Part shown: piece after piece, positions 32,224 to 44,562 of the stretch | Layout: the number at the start of each line of letters is the position of its first letter | Position numbering within the stretch: the first letter of the stretch is position 1 | Assembly: GCA_028583405.1 (NCBI GenBank) | Contig: CM053243.1 | Span: forward strand, 31,857,632 to 31,921,631 | Direction: 5' to 3' | DNA: 64,000 nt | Source of the DNA: Pogonophryne albipinna | Lineage: Eukaryota > Chordata > Actinopteri > Perciformes > Artedidraconidae | The notes under the pieces: model-generated | The model's database searches: none | What the model was told of the DNA's origin: nothing | The model's input: only the letters and a program-made list of their open reading frames with translations | Position numbers and translations under genes: made by a program

Positions 32224-35200
32224 CTAGTTTAGTGATGAAATGTATAAACTGTGATAAAATCTTATGACCTGAAAAAGTATTTTTCTGATATATCCACTTC
32301 AATGTGAATGTAGGCTACTAGATGTGAGAGTAAACAAAGCATGCAGGAAAAGGATTCAATAGTTCAATATTTTGTATGGCCAGTAACCGGAACAAAATGG
32401 AAATATAGCGGTTATAGGCTCAGGCTCTTTTTACCTTGCCATTTGTTTTGTTTTGTATACACATAGTGTGTGATTAAAACAATCCAGGGCTTTTATCGTT
32501 GGGTGTTTTCCAGATGCAGTCGGTTCTGACCGTATCCTATGCAGGGTACTGATAATTGTTGAGGATCAGCCAATATTAACAAAGGAGACAGATTTCTATA
32601 CTTCTACATTTCTGTTACTTCACTTAACCATCTTTACTGGAAAACTACCATGGAGATGATACAGTTTGAGACAGTGTGCTGTGAGAGTTTAGTTTTTTGC
32701 TTTATCATACAATATGTCTAGACATTAAAGACCAAAAAGCTAGTCAGCAATCAGCATATTTCATTTATTTGGTTACTTTGGTAACTGTTGTTTGAGGCTA
32801 GTCCAAGACATGTAGAACAATGCTGCGGTTCGGGATAAAACGAAATAAAAAACTTTTGGTAATAATACTGACACATGTTTTCATAACATAGGTACGACTA
32901 ATGAAATAATCTATGTCATACATTCACACGAGCTTCAGTGAGGTCGCACTAACTGATAAAGATACTGGCTTATCCACTGACTCCTGATTCCCATCTCTTG
33001 GATTGGCTCAGAACATTTCCATTTTGGTAATCAGCTCAAGCACACAATCCAATTACATGGAGGTTACTGTGGGGCTTTCTGGACGGGTACCTGCCTGTGA
33101 ATGACCTGCAGAGCTTCTGATGCACAGACAGAACGGTACAATTCGTATCCTTCCTGCATATATTAGTTAAGCGTCTTTGAGCATTAGGAAAAGCTCTATT
33201 ATTATTAATAATAATATTAGTGCGGCACTTACTTAATAATCTCCTCAGAACCTTCACTCTTTGCATTCTGTCCAAGTGACTTGCACACAGAAGGCATATC
33301 AGAAAGAGTTTGTAACTACTAAACTATGTTTTATTTTGGCACGTTTGTTCGATCTTTTGAATACATTGTTGTTATTAATATGGGCAGTTATGTCGTGCTA
33401 AATAAAAATATTTCAAAGTAAATAAATACACGTTTTAGCACCAGGGAGTACATTCCCTTAATAGGGATAGATGGTTGAACCTTTAGGTAGACTTTGTGCA
33501 GCCAAACGTATGCAAGGATATAAACTATAAAATAGTCTTACCATTTGGTTTATTGTTTTAGTTAAGTGTGTGTTCTCTTGCGTTTTCCTCACTTTTCAAT
33601 CAGTCAGCGCTTGTTTTATACACACAGGGCTAAGAAGAGCATACAGCTGACATTTTATAGATGTTAGAACACTTCTCTGTGAGCTACAACAAACCAAGAG
33701 TCTCCTCTGCTTTTCTGCAAGACTATCTTAAACAACTTTGAAGAGGCATCTTTCAGCCCTTTAATGGGATTTAGAGTATTGGTCTACAGATGAGACAATA
33801 ATCACCATGACCGCATATGTACCTCCAAAGACATCATATCATAGCAGCGTTATGACATGCTGTTATAATAGCAGGAACAACAACAAACAAAGGCCTGCCC
33901 CCATTGGCATGCCAATATAAACACATTTTTGTGGCATTGCTCATATTTGTATTTCTCTAACAAATCTGTTTGACAAAGTAATTTTTCTGATATATAAGTA
34001 GCTAAGCTTTAATACTGATTATCATCTAACCTCAATAATAATTATTATGATATCATGCAGCGAGATTGTTGTGGCCTAGATAATCACACTATGAAATGTT
34101 CATGTCGACACAAGCCTAATTTGAGGGCATGTCTCATTTATGGCTGAGCAAAAGAGCTGTTTTTTATCGGTTTAATTCAGACTATAATTACTTGTTCTGC
34201 TTTTTGACATACAGACTTGAAACACATGTTATCCGCCACTTGTTGTTACTTTTTCTGTGAGAAAAAAAAAAGCATTTGGTCATTTTCATGTTGTTGTTTT
34301 TTGGAAACTTTGCTGCACACAAACTGATGTTGAAGCATTTTTAAAAGGTAAAGAAAGTCATAGTACGAGTCACTTGTAAAAGCTATTTCCCCTTGAGCCT
34401 CTTGTGACTTACCACCTCTGTCTGTTACATATTAACAGTCTGCAGAATTGCAAAATAAGTCCTATTGTGCTCTGTGAACTAAACAGTAAGAGCCCAGTTG
34501 TACACACCTCCTACTCCTGTATGTGATGTTTTTGTATAACGCCCAGATGGTGTTCCTATCAGACACATGCAGATAACAACATCACCCAAGGTCTGATTCA
34601 GTTGTGTTCCACAGCAAATCGAGCAGAAATCTCTTTCCCCCTTCCTTTTTCTGCACTCTCATTGCAGCTTATGTGGCCTCCGTGATAGATTGCTGAATGA
34701 AACTGGATCTGTGAAAAAAGGACAAGCACTTTGGGAGTTGCACAGCCTGCATGCCTTTCGCTCAACAGGGCACTCGCTGGGACATTTCCTCAGTGGGGCT
34801 TTTTCAAAAGGGCTTGCGCTGGAGTTTCAGCTAAGGGCAGTACAGTAGGTCAACTGCAGATAGAGTTTCAACCTCTCTTTTGTGGAGGTGTCGGACAAAT
34901 TAGACCTCACAACTGTTTACCCAGTCAAACAGGGACAGCTGCATCTCTCCACCCTCCGAAACCTGCCACTGACTGTTGTTCCTTTGGGGAGCCATCTGTG
35001 AGGAATAAGCAGGCACGGTGATCAAATGAGTGTTCAACAGCTTTACCTCTGTCACTGCTGGGGGTGATATGCATGGCCCCTTAACTGAATCAACATGAGC
35101 TCTGTGCATTATGGGATCCAGCTGCCATTTTGGTCTGTACTAATGAGGGCTGAGTAATGGTAGATGGGACAAAATGACTGCTATGCTTAAAAGCGTCTCT

Positions 35201-35723
35201 TGTGTACTGTAGTGGTGCTGTTGTATTTAATATAAAATTGGTCTTGGCTGGTAATAACCAGACAAATGTGTATATTGAATATTTCTTGGAAGTCTTCCAT
35301 TCCAGAGAGATTTATTGAATTGTACTCTCCCAATAGTAATGAAGCATAAAATATGCTGATATCCCCATACAATCTCTTTGGATGCTGTCATAGTTATTGG
35401 AGAAGCTTAAGGATTTGACTTGATAAGCCTATCGGGGTGAGCTGTATTTACACAACGGCTAATAGTCTGGGGATGTAATATGAATTCGGAATAATTTTAA
35501 AGTTTGTGGTTTAAATGCTGTTGTTTTGCAAATAAAAATTACGAGTGGAATACATACATGAAGTAAAAGTACTTTCGATATCCATTAGAGAAAAAAGTTA
35601 CAATTCTTTACTTAGGTTGTAAAACACAAAGCAAACACACCATGGCTACTAATCAGATATAAGAACCCATGTACATAGGATCTTTCCAGGGCTCTACTTC
35701 GAACTGTCGGGTTGTATTTTGTA
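32224..35723. other. Intronic sequence, nothing recognised
   Basis: About 3.5 kb of AT-rich intron with no recognised exon, transposon end or structured RNA. Open frames here are short and featureless. Confidence 0.5.
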
Positions 35724-35731
35724 CAAAGCAC

Positions 35732-36321
35732 TAGGGCTGTACCCGAATATCCGAATATTCGTTCGTTGGAGTACTATTCGGGTTTCAAATTCGTTCTTTT
35801 TTTTCTTTTTTTGAATTTATTGAAATCTCAAATATCAACGTAAGAGCTTGTGCCTCTTCGGGGGGTGCTAACACTTAACCATAAACTTTATCGTTTACTT
35901 TCTCCGTCTTTATATGTAGATATGAATTTTCTCCGTTAATCTCCGTCACGTTGTTTCCATAGCAACAACAACTTCCTGTCAACAGCGCTAACTCTCCTTC
36001 AAAATGAAAGCATGTCCATAAAGAATAGGAAGCCAAGCCAAATTACACTTAAGACATATACAACTGCAACGAAAGTAACAAACACAATGCAATATCCTTT
36101 TCAATTTCAAAGAACACAAATTGGGTTATAAACATTAACAAATAACTATAAAACAACAATACTGTAGAATAACAAAATGAATGCCGTGAATAAACCGAAA
36201 TACACGTGTTGAAGTGGTTCGCTGCTGATTATTACGCCCCCCCCCCCGCGTGGGCCGAATATCCGCTGCTGATTACTACCGAATATCCCAAGCCCGAAAA
36301 ATGGTATTCGGGACAGGCCTA
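35732..36321. mobile_element. Non-autonomous hAT element (TAGGGCTGTACCCGAATA family)
   Basis: The ends are TAGGGCTGTACCCGAATA and, in reverse, TAGGCCTGTCCCGAATACC, followed by repeated CCGAATAT motifs. A perfect 8-bp duplication CAAAGCAC flanks it (35724-35731 and 36322-36329). No transposase sequence is recognisable. A C-run lies at 36237-36247. Its interior is shared with 15851-16130. Confidence 0.9.
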
Positions 36322-36329
36322 CAAAGCAC

Positions 36330-37855
36330 AAAGAGAATCATCAGATTTCACGCCTGTTTGAGGCAGTATTGATCTCATCGTCCTTCCACCATTCCAGAGT
36401 CTTTTGTGCTCAGGCTTCCTCATCCTTCATGTTCTTTATCGCACGGGGGGATGAGAACTAGATGTGAGTGTTAATTATTTACCAACATGCAGTGAGCTCT
36501 TGGGGAACCGTAAGTGCTAGATTTTCAGAAAATTCACTCTTTCTGGAACCAGTTCAACACCGTCAACACCAGTGATGAACAGCCTCTGAAGGGTTGAATT
36601 ATAAAATGCAATGGAACCTTTTCCCCCCCAGAACAGAGAGGAGTATCAAGTACCAGTACTTTATCCAGGGGGATTACCTGATGCCTTGTAACTGTGTTCT
36701 ACCATGAGTACCTAATAGCTTGCACTATCCTCTCAGCAGTGGTAAACAATGAAATTAAATGGATAAGATGTCTCAATGCCAACCATTTTTTTTGTCCAGG
36801 AATTTTTTTATAAACATATCATTGTATAATAATAAGCTTTGGCTTGAACAGTTACATTTGAAGGATCCATACAAATGTTTCTTGCAGAAGATGTTTACCT
36901 CTCCTGATAGCATTGGTTGTACTATTTAAATTGGACAATTACTTGGCTGATGCTGCAGGCGAGTACTAAGTATGTGCCAAGTCCAACGGTATTTATATGA
37001 CATGTGTTATTTACAAGAGAAACTCAATGTGCTTTACATCAATTATTCCCCTGAATAGTTTCAATATAGCACAACTAAAAACACATATTAAAGGTGGTAA
37101 AGATATTCATTTTCACAGCTATTCATGACAAACACACAAACAAAAAACACATTGAGACATTTTCACATTTTCTTCTTTGCTATCAATTGCTGTCCGGACA
37201 GATTTGCAAATAGTAAGATAATATATAGAGGTCTTAAGTATGTAACCGTAATCTCTTGAGGTTACGTTTTATAGACAAGATTTATTTTTCATGTTGATAA
37301 GCAGTTTTTCCAAATTAGACTGGAGTCTGTCCTGTCTTCAATTTGTTGAAAAATATAGAACATCGTGACCTTTTGACTATATTGTGTGAGCAAATACAAC
37401 TCACCACTGTTCTCCCGAGACATACACTGGTTCATTCATGTTTTTAAGCTCCTCTGCTAATGCAAGATTACCATTGTGTGCTTGAGTTGAAAAGGCACGG
37501 CTCCATAAACCATGTGGGGGTGTGTGAGGCCAGCTACTCCTTATTTATCAGCACTGACACTATCAGCAGTACCTTGTGAAAAGAGAGCTAGTCATTCAGA
37601 ACAGTGGGGCCACCTTGGCTGTCAAGCAGGATTTAAGCTACATTTCCCATGGTTGCCATGACGACTGTGGGAAGTGATTATGAGGAGAGGGTTTCGGAGC
37701 ATTGCTGTCACACCAGTGGGTATTACCATAGTGGTTTGCGCAGTGATCATCTGAGAATCACTGGCTCGTGATGAAACCATTTTTTTTCTATACCAATGAA
37801 ACACACAGTTCTGTGATGGCAGATTGTACTGTTTCTCTTTCAGAATTATTCACCT
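36330..37855. other. Intronic sequence upstream of znf609 exon 2
   Basis: Ordinary intron; the last 30 bases become pyrimidine-rich and lead into the exon 2 acceptor. No other element recognised. Confidence 0.5.
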
Positions 37856-37890
37856 AATAATTCTCTGTTCTCTTTTCTTTCTAGGATAAA

Positions 37891-37926
37891 ATGTGGTTAA
37901 ATGGCACAAGAACGAGTAGACCGTGA
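37891..37926 (+). promoter_or_regulatory. Upstream ORF in the znf609 leader (11 codons)
   Basis: ATG at 37891 opens MWLNGTRTSRP and stops at TGA 37924-37926, 86 nt before the main start. It is out of frame with the main ORF in the linear message but in frame with it across the exon 2 back-splice. It could dampen translation of the linear mRNA; that is inference. Confidence 0.5.
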
Positions 37927-38012
37927 GGATTCTCTAACCCTTGCCCCTGAGCCCCAACCGTCTGAGAGGGTGTCGGACCTCACTGAGGCAATCCTGGGCC
38001 GTTGGCACTAAA

Positions 38013-38771
38013 ATGTCCCTAAGTGGTGGCACTGCAGGCGGGAAAGGTGTGGACTCTAATGCGGTGGACACTTACGATAGCGGTGATGAGTGGGATATCG
38101 GTGTTGGAAATCTGATTATTGACCTTGACGCTGATTTAGAGAAGGACAAACTTGAGATGTCTGGCACCAAGGAAGGCATGGCGGCACCACCCAGTGCAGT
38201 GGCAGCGTTGCCTGACAACATCAGGTTTGTTAGTCCAGTGTCTGGCTCTCAAGGCAAGGAGAGCAAATCCAAATACAAGCGCAGTAAGAACTCTAAAGAC
38301 AATAGTAGCAAAGCCTCAGCTGGAGATGGGGGCAAAAAAGAAACTACAGGACGGACTCAAGGGGAGCCAACAGGCACAGCAGCAGGCGCAGGAGCTGCTG
38401 GCAACAATACCACCTCTGGAAAGAACATGGAAAAAGGGGGCAAAGCCTCCAGAGGTGTTCTAAGTGGTAAAAAAGAGAAGGAAGGGGCTGGTGGGAAAAG
38501 TAAGAAGGACAAAGCAGATGGAACCCCAGTCGTGGCAATAGCTGCTGCGGAGAAGGATGTTGTGTCTCAAGCCCAAGTGGCTTTGGGGAATAGTCGAAAT
38601 GCGTCCTTTGAGAACACACCATCAACAGACTTGGCAGAATCCAATCAAATGGGGAATATTGCACTTGAACCTGTAGGGATAGTACCAGCATTGACGGCAA
38701 AAACTGAACCAGAGGAGGTGGAAAATGGTAACAGTGAATGCAAGACATTAAAGAAGGTGAAAAATGAAAAG
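38013..38771 (+). CDS. znf609: Zinc finger protein 609, N-terminal coding exon (253 residues)
   Basis: The start [14 protein letters not shown] is followed by [20 protein letters not shown] at residues 18-37, the hallmark N-terminus of ZNF609 and its paralogue ZNF608. Next comes a long low-complexity Lys/Ser/Gly-rich region, with [11 protein letters not shown] near residue 65 and several KSKK/KKEK basic patches, ending TLKKVKNEK. The exon end is in phase 0. The ATG at 38013 is chosen because an in-frame TAA lies upstream (37935-37937) and A is at -3. Mammalian ZNF609 is a nuclear regulator that associates with cohesin-loading and Integrator factors (known for the family). The single C2H2 finger is encoded by later exons outside this window. 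The ZNF609 spelling of the start and the [10 protein letters not shown] block favour ZNF609 over ZNF608; I cannot tell whether this is the a or b fish copy. Confidence 0.92.
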
Positions 38772-38777
38772 GTGAGT

Positions 38778-41700
38778 TTTTCTTTTTCTTTTTTGTATAT
38801 ATTGTCTGGACTTGTATGTTGCTTTGTAACATATTTCACTATCTAGTGTTGGGATGCCTTTGTCAATGGCCATTTTCTTATCCAGGTTTTGCTGGTCCGA
38901 TTGTAAAGTAACCATTGAAATCATTGGTGTTTATAAAGTTGATGAAAGCAATATGCAGCTTTCAATACATTAGAATTAAAAGTTCAAAAATATTTAGGCG
39001 ATTAGTCTCTCAGTACAAACATTACCACATACAAACATTCATCTGTTATGCTAGCACATGTTTGAGGTTGCTGTTAAAGTGTGCCTGAATTCAATTGTTG
39101 TGACTTGTTGGCAACAACTTTGTTATGTTTTATTTTCAACACTTATACAGCTGTGGGGTTGTTTTTCTCAGAGAAAAATGTCTCTGTAAAGAATACGGGC
39201 TGTCATCACCAGTTAAATCATGATGGTATTAATTAATACAGTAGGACACTTAGGAACGAACGCTGCAGGGTTCTTGAAGTGTTGCTTTGTGATAGCTATA
39301 ATAGAGGTTGTTGAAAGCAGGCTTGGAGATGCTCTTCATTCCCCAAAGCTGTCTGACATGTGATGCATAAAAAAAACTACGGCTGTTCTCTCTTTTATTA
39401 CCACACTGTGAATAAGGACACCCTTGACGAGTATGATGCTGAGACTAGCTACAGGAAACATTGTTTTTTATCCTGGCAACAGAGGCTTGGTTCATTTCAA
39501 AAGGAATTGCTTTCAAGTTTCAAAACATTTCTTATACAATGTTAAATATTAATACCAGCCAACATGAATTGCAATTAACCATGAAAGTGTTACATACGGT
39601 ACGGTACACGAGTCAGTAGAATCAACTTCTTATGTTAGACAAGATTGTAACTCACATCACATGAGCCTTGATAAAGTAAAGTAACTGTCACATTATGTTC
39701 CACTTTAATTTTCTTTCACACAATTTCTATTAAATCTTACAAGAACAATATAAAGCTCTGTGTAGATTTTCACCCTCACTTATCTTGTTCACTCCTAGAG
39801 TTGATATATCGCTGTGTCTATTGTGTGCCTCGGAGCCTTTTCATACTCAGGCAGTATAAAAGACAGCAGAGCAGGGAGGTGCTGAGGACTGTTTTTGTCT
39901 GTCATCGTGTTCCATTCTTAATCCCACAAGCCCCAGCAATGCCTGGTGGAGCAGTGTGTGGGGGAGGGAGCTGGTGCAAAGCACGCCTTCGTCGTTTTTC
40001 CTGCTGCTCTGAAAGTGGCATGGGGGAAGGGCTGTGAGGAGGAAGCCGGTTTGATTCCTTAAATCCAGGACACCCAGCCATGAACACAAGCTGTAGAGTC
40101 TCCTTGGGCGGACTCCTTTGAAAGGAAATGTCAGGAAAGTCTTTGTAATCATAATGTATTTAGAATGAAAAGGCTTTCGTGGGAGAACCACATGAATTGG
40201 TTTTCAACACTGTATAAATAAAGGAAAGGGGTAACAACTGCTTTCAAACATCTAACTGATGAAATATATCCTGGAAAACATGATGAAAAAATGATTTGAT
40301 TGTTGCACAGCACACATTCATTTAGTCATGAAGAGCCGTTTCTAGGTTGGCAACTCCAGTTAAAAATAATATGTGCCTACAGGGTCTAACCGAGACTAGA
40401 TATACAGTGTGTTGTATATTTAATTTAGTTGTATACTTTCATTTTACCAATGTTTCCAACCATATTCAAACCTAGAGAAATATAGAAGTTTAATCAAGCT
40501 AATGCTCAGTTTCATTTGGTCGCCTGTAATGGCCTTTTTGAAGGGTGGTTTTCTACCAGAAGCTCATAAGTTGACTTATCCCGTTTCAAGCCCCAAGTTT
40601 ACACTACACTATAGATCTGTGTGGTTTTTAACTATATTTGAACCAAATAAAGGATTTTAGTCATTGGATCTCTGGTTTTTAAGATAAAGTAAAAGTTAGG
40701 TAAAATATAGACATTTTGTTGACTTGTGATTGATATAAATACATTCTGGGTCTATCTGTTTTCTGGATCATCCCTAAACCCTTTTTTGACAAGATGTGGA
40801 TGACTCTAATTGTTGCTCACTAGTCGTATATATCCCAAACATTAAGAATGTACATTACAATTTGCTGCCATACATACTGTTTTTCATATGCAATTTGACT
40901 GTAGAGCAGACTCTGTATAGATATATCCTCTGGCAACAGTAGAAATACAAAAGGTGCTGCAAATGAATAAGATAATCAAATAAATAATTACTTCTGAACC
41001 TCACTCGCACGTTGAAAATATATGTTTTTTAAAATATAAACATTTTTTTTATTTAATCTGTACATTTGAAAGCACTGATAGAAGATATCAGGTAATAATG
41101 AACATCAATCTATCCTATACATTTTCTTAAACCTAGATCGTTGTAGATGTTTTTAATAATATGAATAGTTAATTAAATAATACAAAAATCATTATTGAAG
41201 AAAACAATTACAGTTGGGAGGAAGATTTGGAAGTTTGTCAGCATCATTACAACTTGACTGGTGATTTAATATAACTAGCTGTCCCTCTCTTCAGCCGTGT
41301 AATCCACACATTAATCAGTATGTGTCCCTGTAGCGGTTCTCCATGGTCGAGGTGTAATAGCGCGGCTACATTGTCTGTGTCCTACGTTAAAGCTCCCCGA
41401 AGCATTGGCTCTTGAATGCTGAATAAATCATCTGTACTTCCTTAGTTAGTACAAGTGCTAACCACCTCTGAGTGTGTCTCACTCTCCCGCCTCTCATTAT
41501 ACAAATCTAGAGGACTAAGGCATTCGTTAGCTGCCTCAATGTGCCACTGGCCTTGATAAATGGAGCAGCCCTCATGGAAAATTACATTGGCATGTTACTT
41601 TGAAAAGTAGGGAGCCAGAGAAAGGAAAGGCAGCCCTTGAATGAAAGAGCAAAGCCAGCGCTCTGCATGGCTGCCGGTGTCCAGCCCGGGTGGTGGAGGG

Positions 41701-43464
41701 ATGTCATGAGAGCTACCTCGAGCTTTCTCTCTTTGCCCTTTTGTGCCTGGCTGACTGTTGATATTTTGTTTCAGCTCATTCGTTTCAAGTAGTGCCAGGG
41801 CTTTTAAAGGCTCTGCAAGAAAAGATACTGACTTATTTTAAGAATGGGAGTAAATCATATCAAGAAGCTCACTACAAAGCGAGGCTGTTAGCTTACCTGT
41901 ACTTGTTCTGCTAAAGTCGATAATGTTTTTTAAAAGACTGACAGCACTGTAGTGCTTGTTCAAACATTTTTGGATCTCCTTCACATCTTGCGTAAGCGTG
42001 TATCCTGAGCATTCACCTAAATGTGCACACTTTGCAGACATTAGTGATGTATTAGGCTGCCAGTTCAATCATCAGAACGGCTTTTTGGAAGGTTGAATAG
42101 CGTTGTAAATCCCCTCCCCCACACCTTTCCAACGTCAGATTAGGGGCGGTTGTCTCTGACCATTTCAAGTCAGGGTTTGAACTTGTCTGTCAAACTCTAT
42201 GAATATCTTAATTTGTTAAGCCTTCACAGCCTTCTTATAATCACACATTTAGACAGTTACATTTTAAATAAATAACCAAACGTATAATTCTGATCAATGC
42301 TCAATTCCACAGAAAGCTGATAAATGATAGTGTTGAATGATAGTATTGCGCTATCAGCCAGCCCCAGGTTCATTGCTGTTGTGATATCTGTGTTGTTGCC
42401 TCTGTCTGTTTTAAGCATTTACCCTCAGGGAGTCCCTCACTACTACAGGAAGACAAACATTTGACACTAATTGTTTTCCACGTCTGCTATTGGCAGCTGC
42501 ATTGACAATATAATGTGAAATGGTTTGAGCTTGTAGGCAAAACAAAACACTAGACTACATAAAGTATGAAAATAAAATCGGGGATGTTTATACCAGACGT
42601 GTAGAACATTTTGTTCCTTTGAGTCACTGAGCAGCTGCTAAAATGGATATTAACAAATGTAGAAATGCTAACATTGGTTGAGCCTTTTATATTTTAATTT
42701 AATGTGAACATGCATGTCCCGGAGATACTCCTTTTTTCCACAGGCTAAGGCGCATACCATGCATAGTTTCATACCACAAATCTTCAAGGTTTATAGTGTC
42801 TTATCCCTCCGCTGACATGCCGTTGCAAATCAAAACAGCCAGTAGAATCTGTGTTAATCTAAATGGCTTGTGTAATCACTTGATGGAAAAGAAACGGCAG
42901 CAAAACGCAGATCTTTTTAAAATGTCCTTTTCACGGGTAATGAAATACTTTAACTTTGAAAACTTCTGCAAATTGGTAAAAGAAAAACCTCACATTTTAC
43001 CAACATATATTCTTTGATAACATGACATGAATCAGTTCATTTTTTGTATTATCTTACTGTTTATCAAACACAACCTTGGACTTAATAGAGGACTTATTCT
43101 GAGATGGGAATGACTATGAGTTTTTAATAAATCTCAAGCTGCCACAAAACTAATAGATAGCTTCCAAAATTATTTGGCTCTCTAGTCATTTGATACTCAA
43201 CCAAAACGCTGCCAAATGAAAGCAATGTGAATGTTCATCCAACATGTTTGCGCTTGCTGTCCCTCTTTCTTTTATTGGAGGAAGTCAATCATACAGTAAT
43301 AATAATGAAACAGTGGAAGTAGTAAAAATGTTTTAAAAGATATATTATCCTTCCAGATTATGCCTCAGTCGTGCAATTTGTACATTAATGGATTAAGGCA
43401 ACGTAAAAATAATTGTTTGTATTTTATTGCAATATGTTCATTGTTTTATGTTGCAAACCCCCAT
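38778..43464. other. Intron 2, first part; possible conserved blocks, no elements
   Basis: No transposon ends recognised over 4.7 kb. Two stretches, about 39880-40110 and 41290-41790, are less AT-biased and of higher complexity than their surroundings. They could be conserved non-coding elements, but comparison with another genome would be needed. Confidence 0.4.
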
Positions 43465-43976
43465 GTAGTATTCAGGGGTAGACATTACCCTCCGGGCCGG
43501 TGGAATTGTATTGTCACTGGCCCCACCATTGTAACCACTGGCCCGGAGCATTCGTCCAAAGAAAATCGACTTAAAATGAAGAAAATTAACACATTTGTTG
43601 CAATAGTAATGTATGCACTAACTACATTACTACTTGTACTACAACATTTGAATCATCAGTTCTTCCTCATTTTCCTCAATTGTTCATATTTGGTTTATTA
43701 AAATAATGATATTGTGGTCATTGTTAAAAAATGTCTGCTATTATTATGAGTATTATTATTTGTATAATGCGCTTTCTGCCTTCCTGTCATTAGGAGTTAG
43801 AAATGTAATGGCTATGTAATAGATTAGATTAGAACCTTCATTATCCTAAACTGCTGGGACATTTCCCTTTAGCCAATACCTTTATATTGTCTACTCTTCA
43901 CTTACTTGTCAGCATAGGTCGGCATTGATGTACAGAGCCAACAAAAGACCTTGTTTATACTGGCATCATATTGAGA

Positions 43977-44220
43977 GGTGCAGTGACGCGTCCTAAAACC
44001 AGGAAGTAAGCTGCTGGTTCCCTCGACAAAAAGCAATGGGATTTCTCCACAGGGTTTTGGAAAATAGCTGGAAATAAGGTCTGTGGAAAACAAACCTGTT
44101 TGATAAATGCACGTTTTGTTCAGCCGGATAATCTCCACATGTCTACCCTACTTTTATAATTTTCGAATCATAAATCTAATCGATAGATTATAAAAGGGTT
44201 TTAGGACGCGTCACTGCACC
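43977..44220. mobile_element. 244-bp MITE (GGTGCAGTGACGCG ends)
   Basis: The left end GGTGCAGTGACGCGTCC and right end GGACGCGTCACTGCACC are perfect inverted repeats, extending through CTAAAACC. The body shares about 225 bp with block K1 at 18549. Flanking AGA on both sides is too short to be a reliable duplication. There is no coding potential. Confidence 0.8.
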
Positions 44221-44562
44221 AGAAGCCAACTCCATCGATCAAGCTGGCTAAAACTTCCTCTCCCTCTTCTTCTCATGCTCTCTGTCACTCTCCTTTAACT
44301 TCTCCGGTGACTTTCTTTTATTTGAAGATAGTTTTTTGCCCGGCGCTTGGCCGGTTACCGCTGGTATTAAAAACATTTTTGGCGAATGGTTAGGTGGCGC
44401 GATAGTCTGTAGTGAAGGAGCGCGCTTACGGGAACCTGCTCACGCTGCGCTCCGCAGCAAACAGCTGTTTGCTTTTCACCCAACAATGACAACCGCCTCA
44501 CGAAACGCTATGTTGTAGCGTTAATAAACTAAACAATTTAACTAAATTGCTAGTCAAAATAC

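Larger units (their letters stand above)
2201..37884 (+). other. znf609: znf609 intron 1 (inferred), densely filled with transposons
   Basis: The interval runs from the GTAAGT donor at 2201 to the acceptor at 37883-37884, which follows a long pyrimidine tract (about 37856-37882). Roughly half of it is recognisable mobile DNA, listed separately. It remains an inference until exon 1 is confirmed by a transcript; the acceptor side is strong. Confidence 0.5.
37885..38771 (+). other. znf609: znf609 exon 2 (first coding exon); homologue of the circ-ZNF609 exon
   Basis: The boundaries are a pyrimidine tract ending CTTTCTAG (37877-37884) and the donor GTGAGT (38772-38777). The length is 887 nt, close to the human exon that forms circ-ZNF609 (about 874 nt as I recall). 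It holds 128 nt of 5' leader with one small upstream ORF, then 253 codons ending exactly in phase 0. If the exon is back-spliced, the frame continues from Lys253 through 13 new codons to TGA at 37924-37926. Circularisation in this species is inferred from the mammalian case, not shown by the sequence. Confidence 0.85.

Noticed and set aside
37941..38012. Upstream extension of the znf609 frame
   Set aside because: It begins at TTG, not ATG, and lies after an in-frame TAA (37935-37937). The ATG at 38013 matches the known ZNF609 start.
38152..38832. Other-frame ORFs over znf609 exon 2 on both strands
   Set aside because: They overlap the clearly conserved ZNF609 frame and look like shadows of its Lys/Ser/Gly-rich composition.
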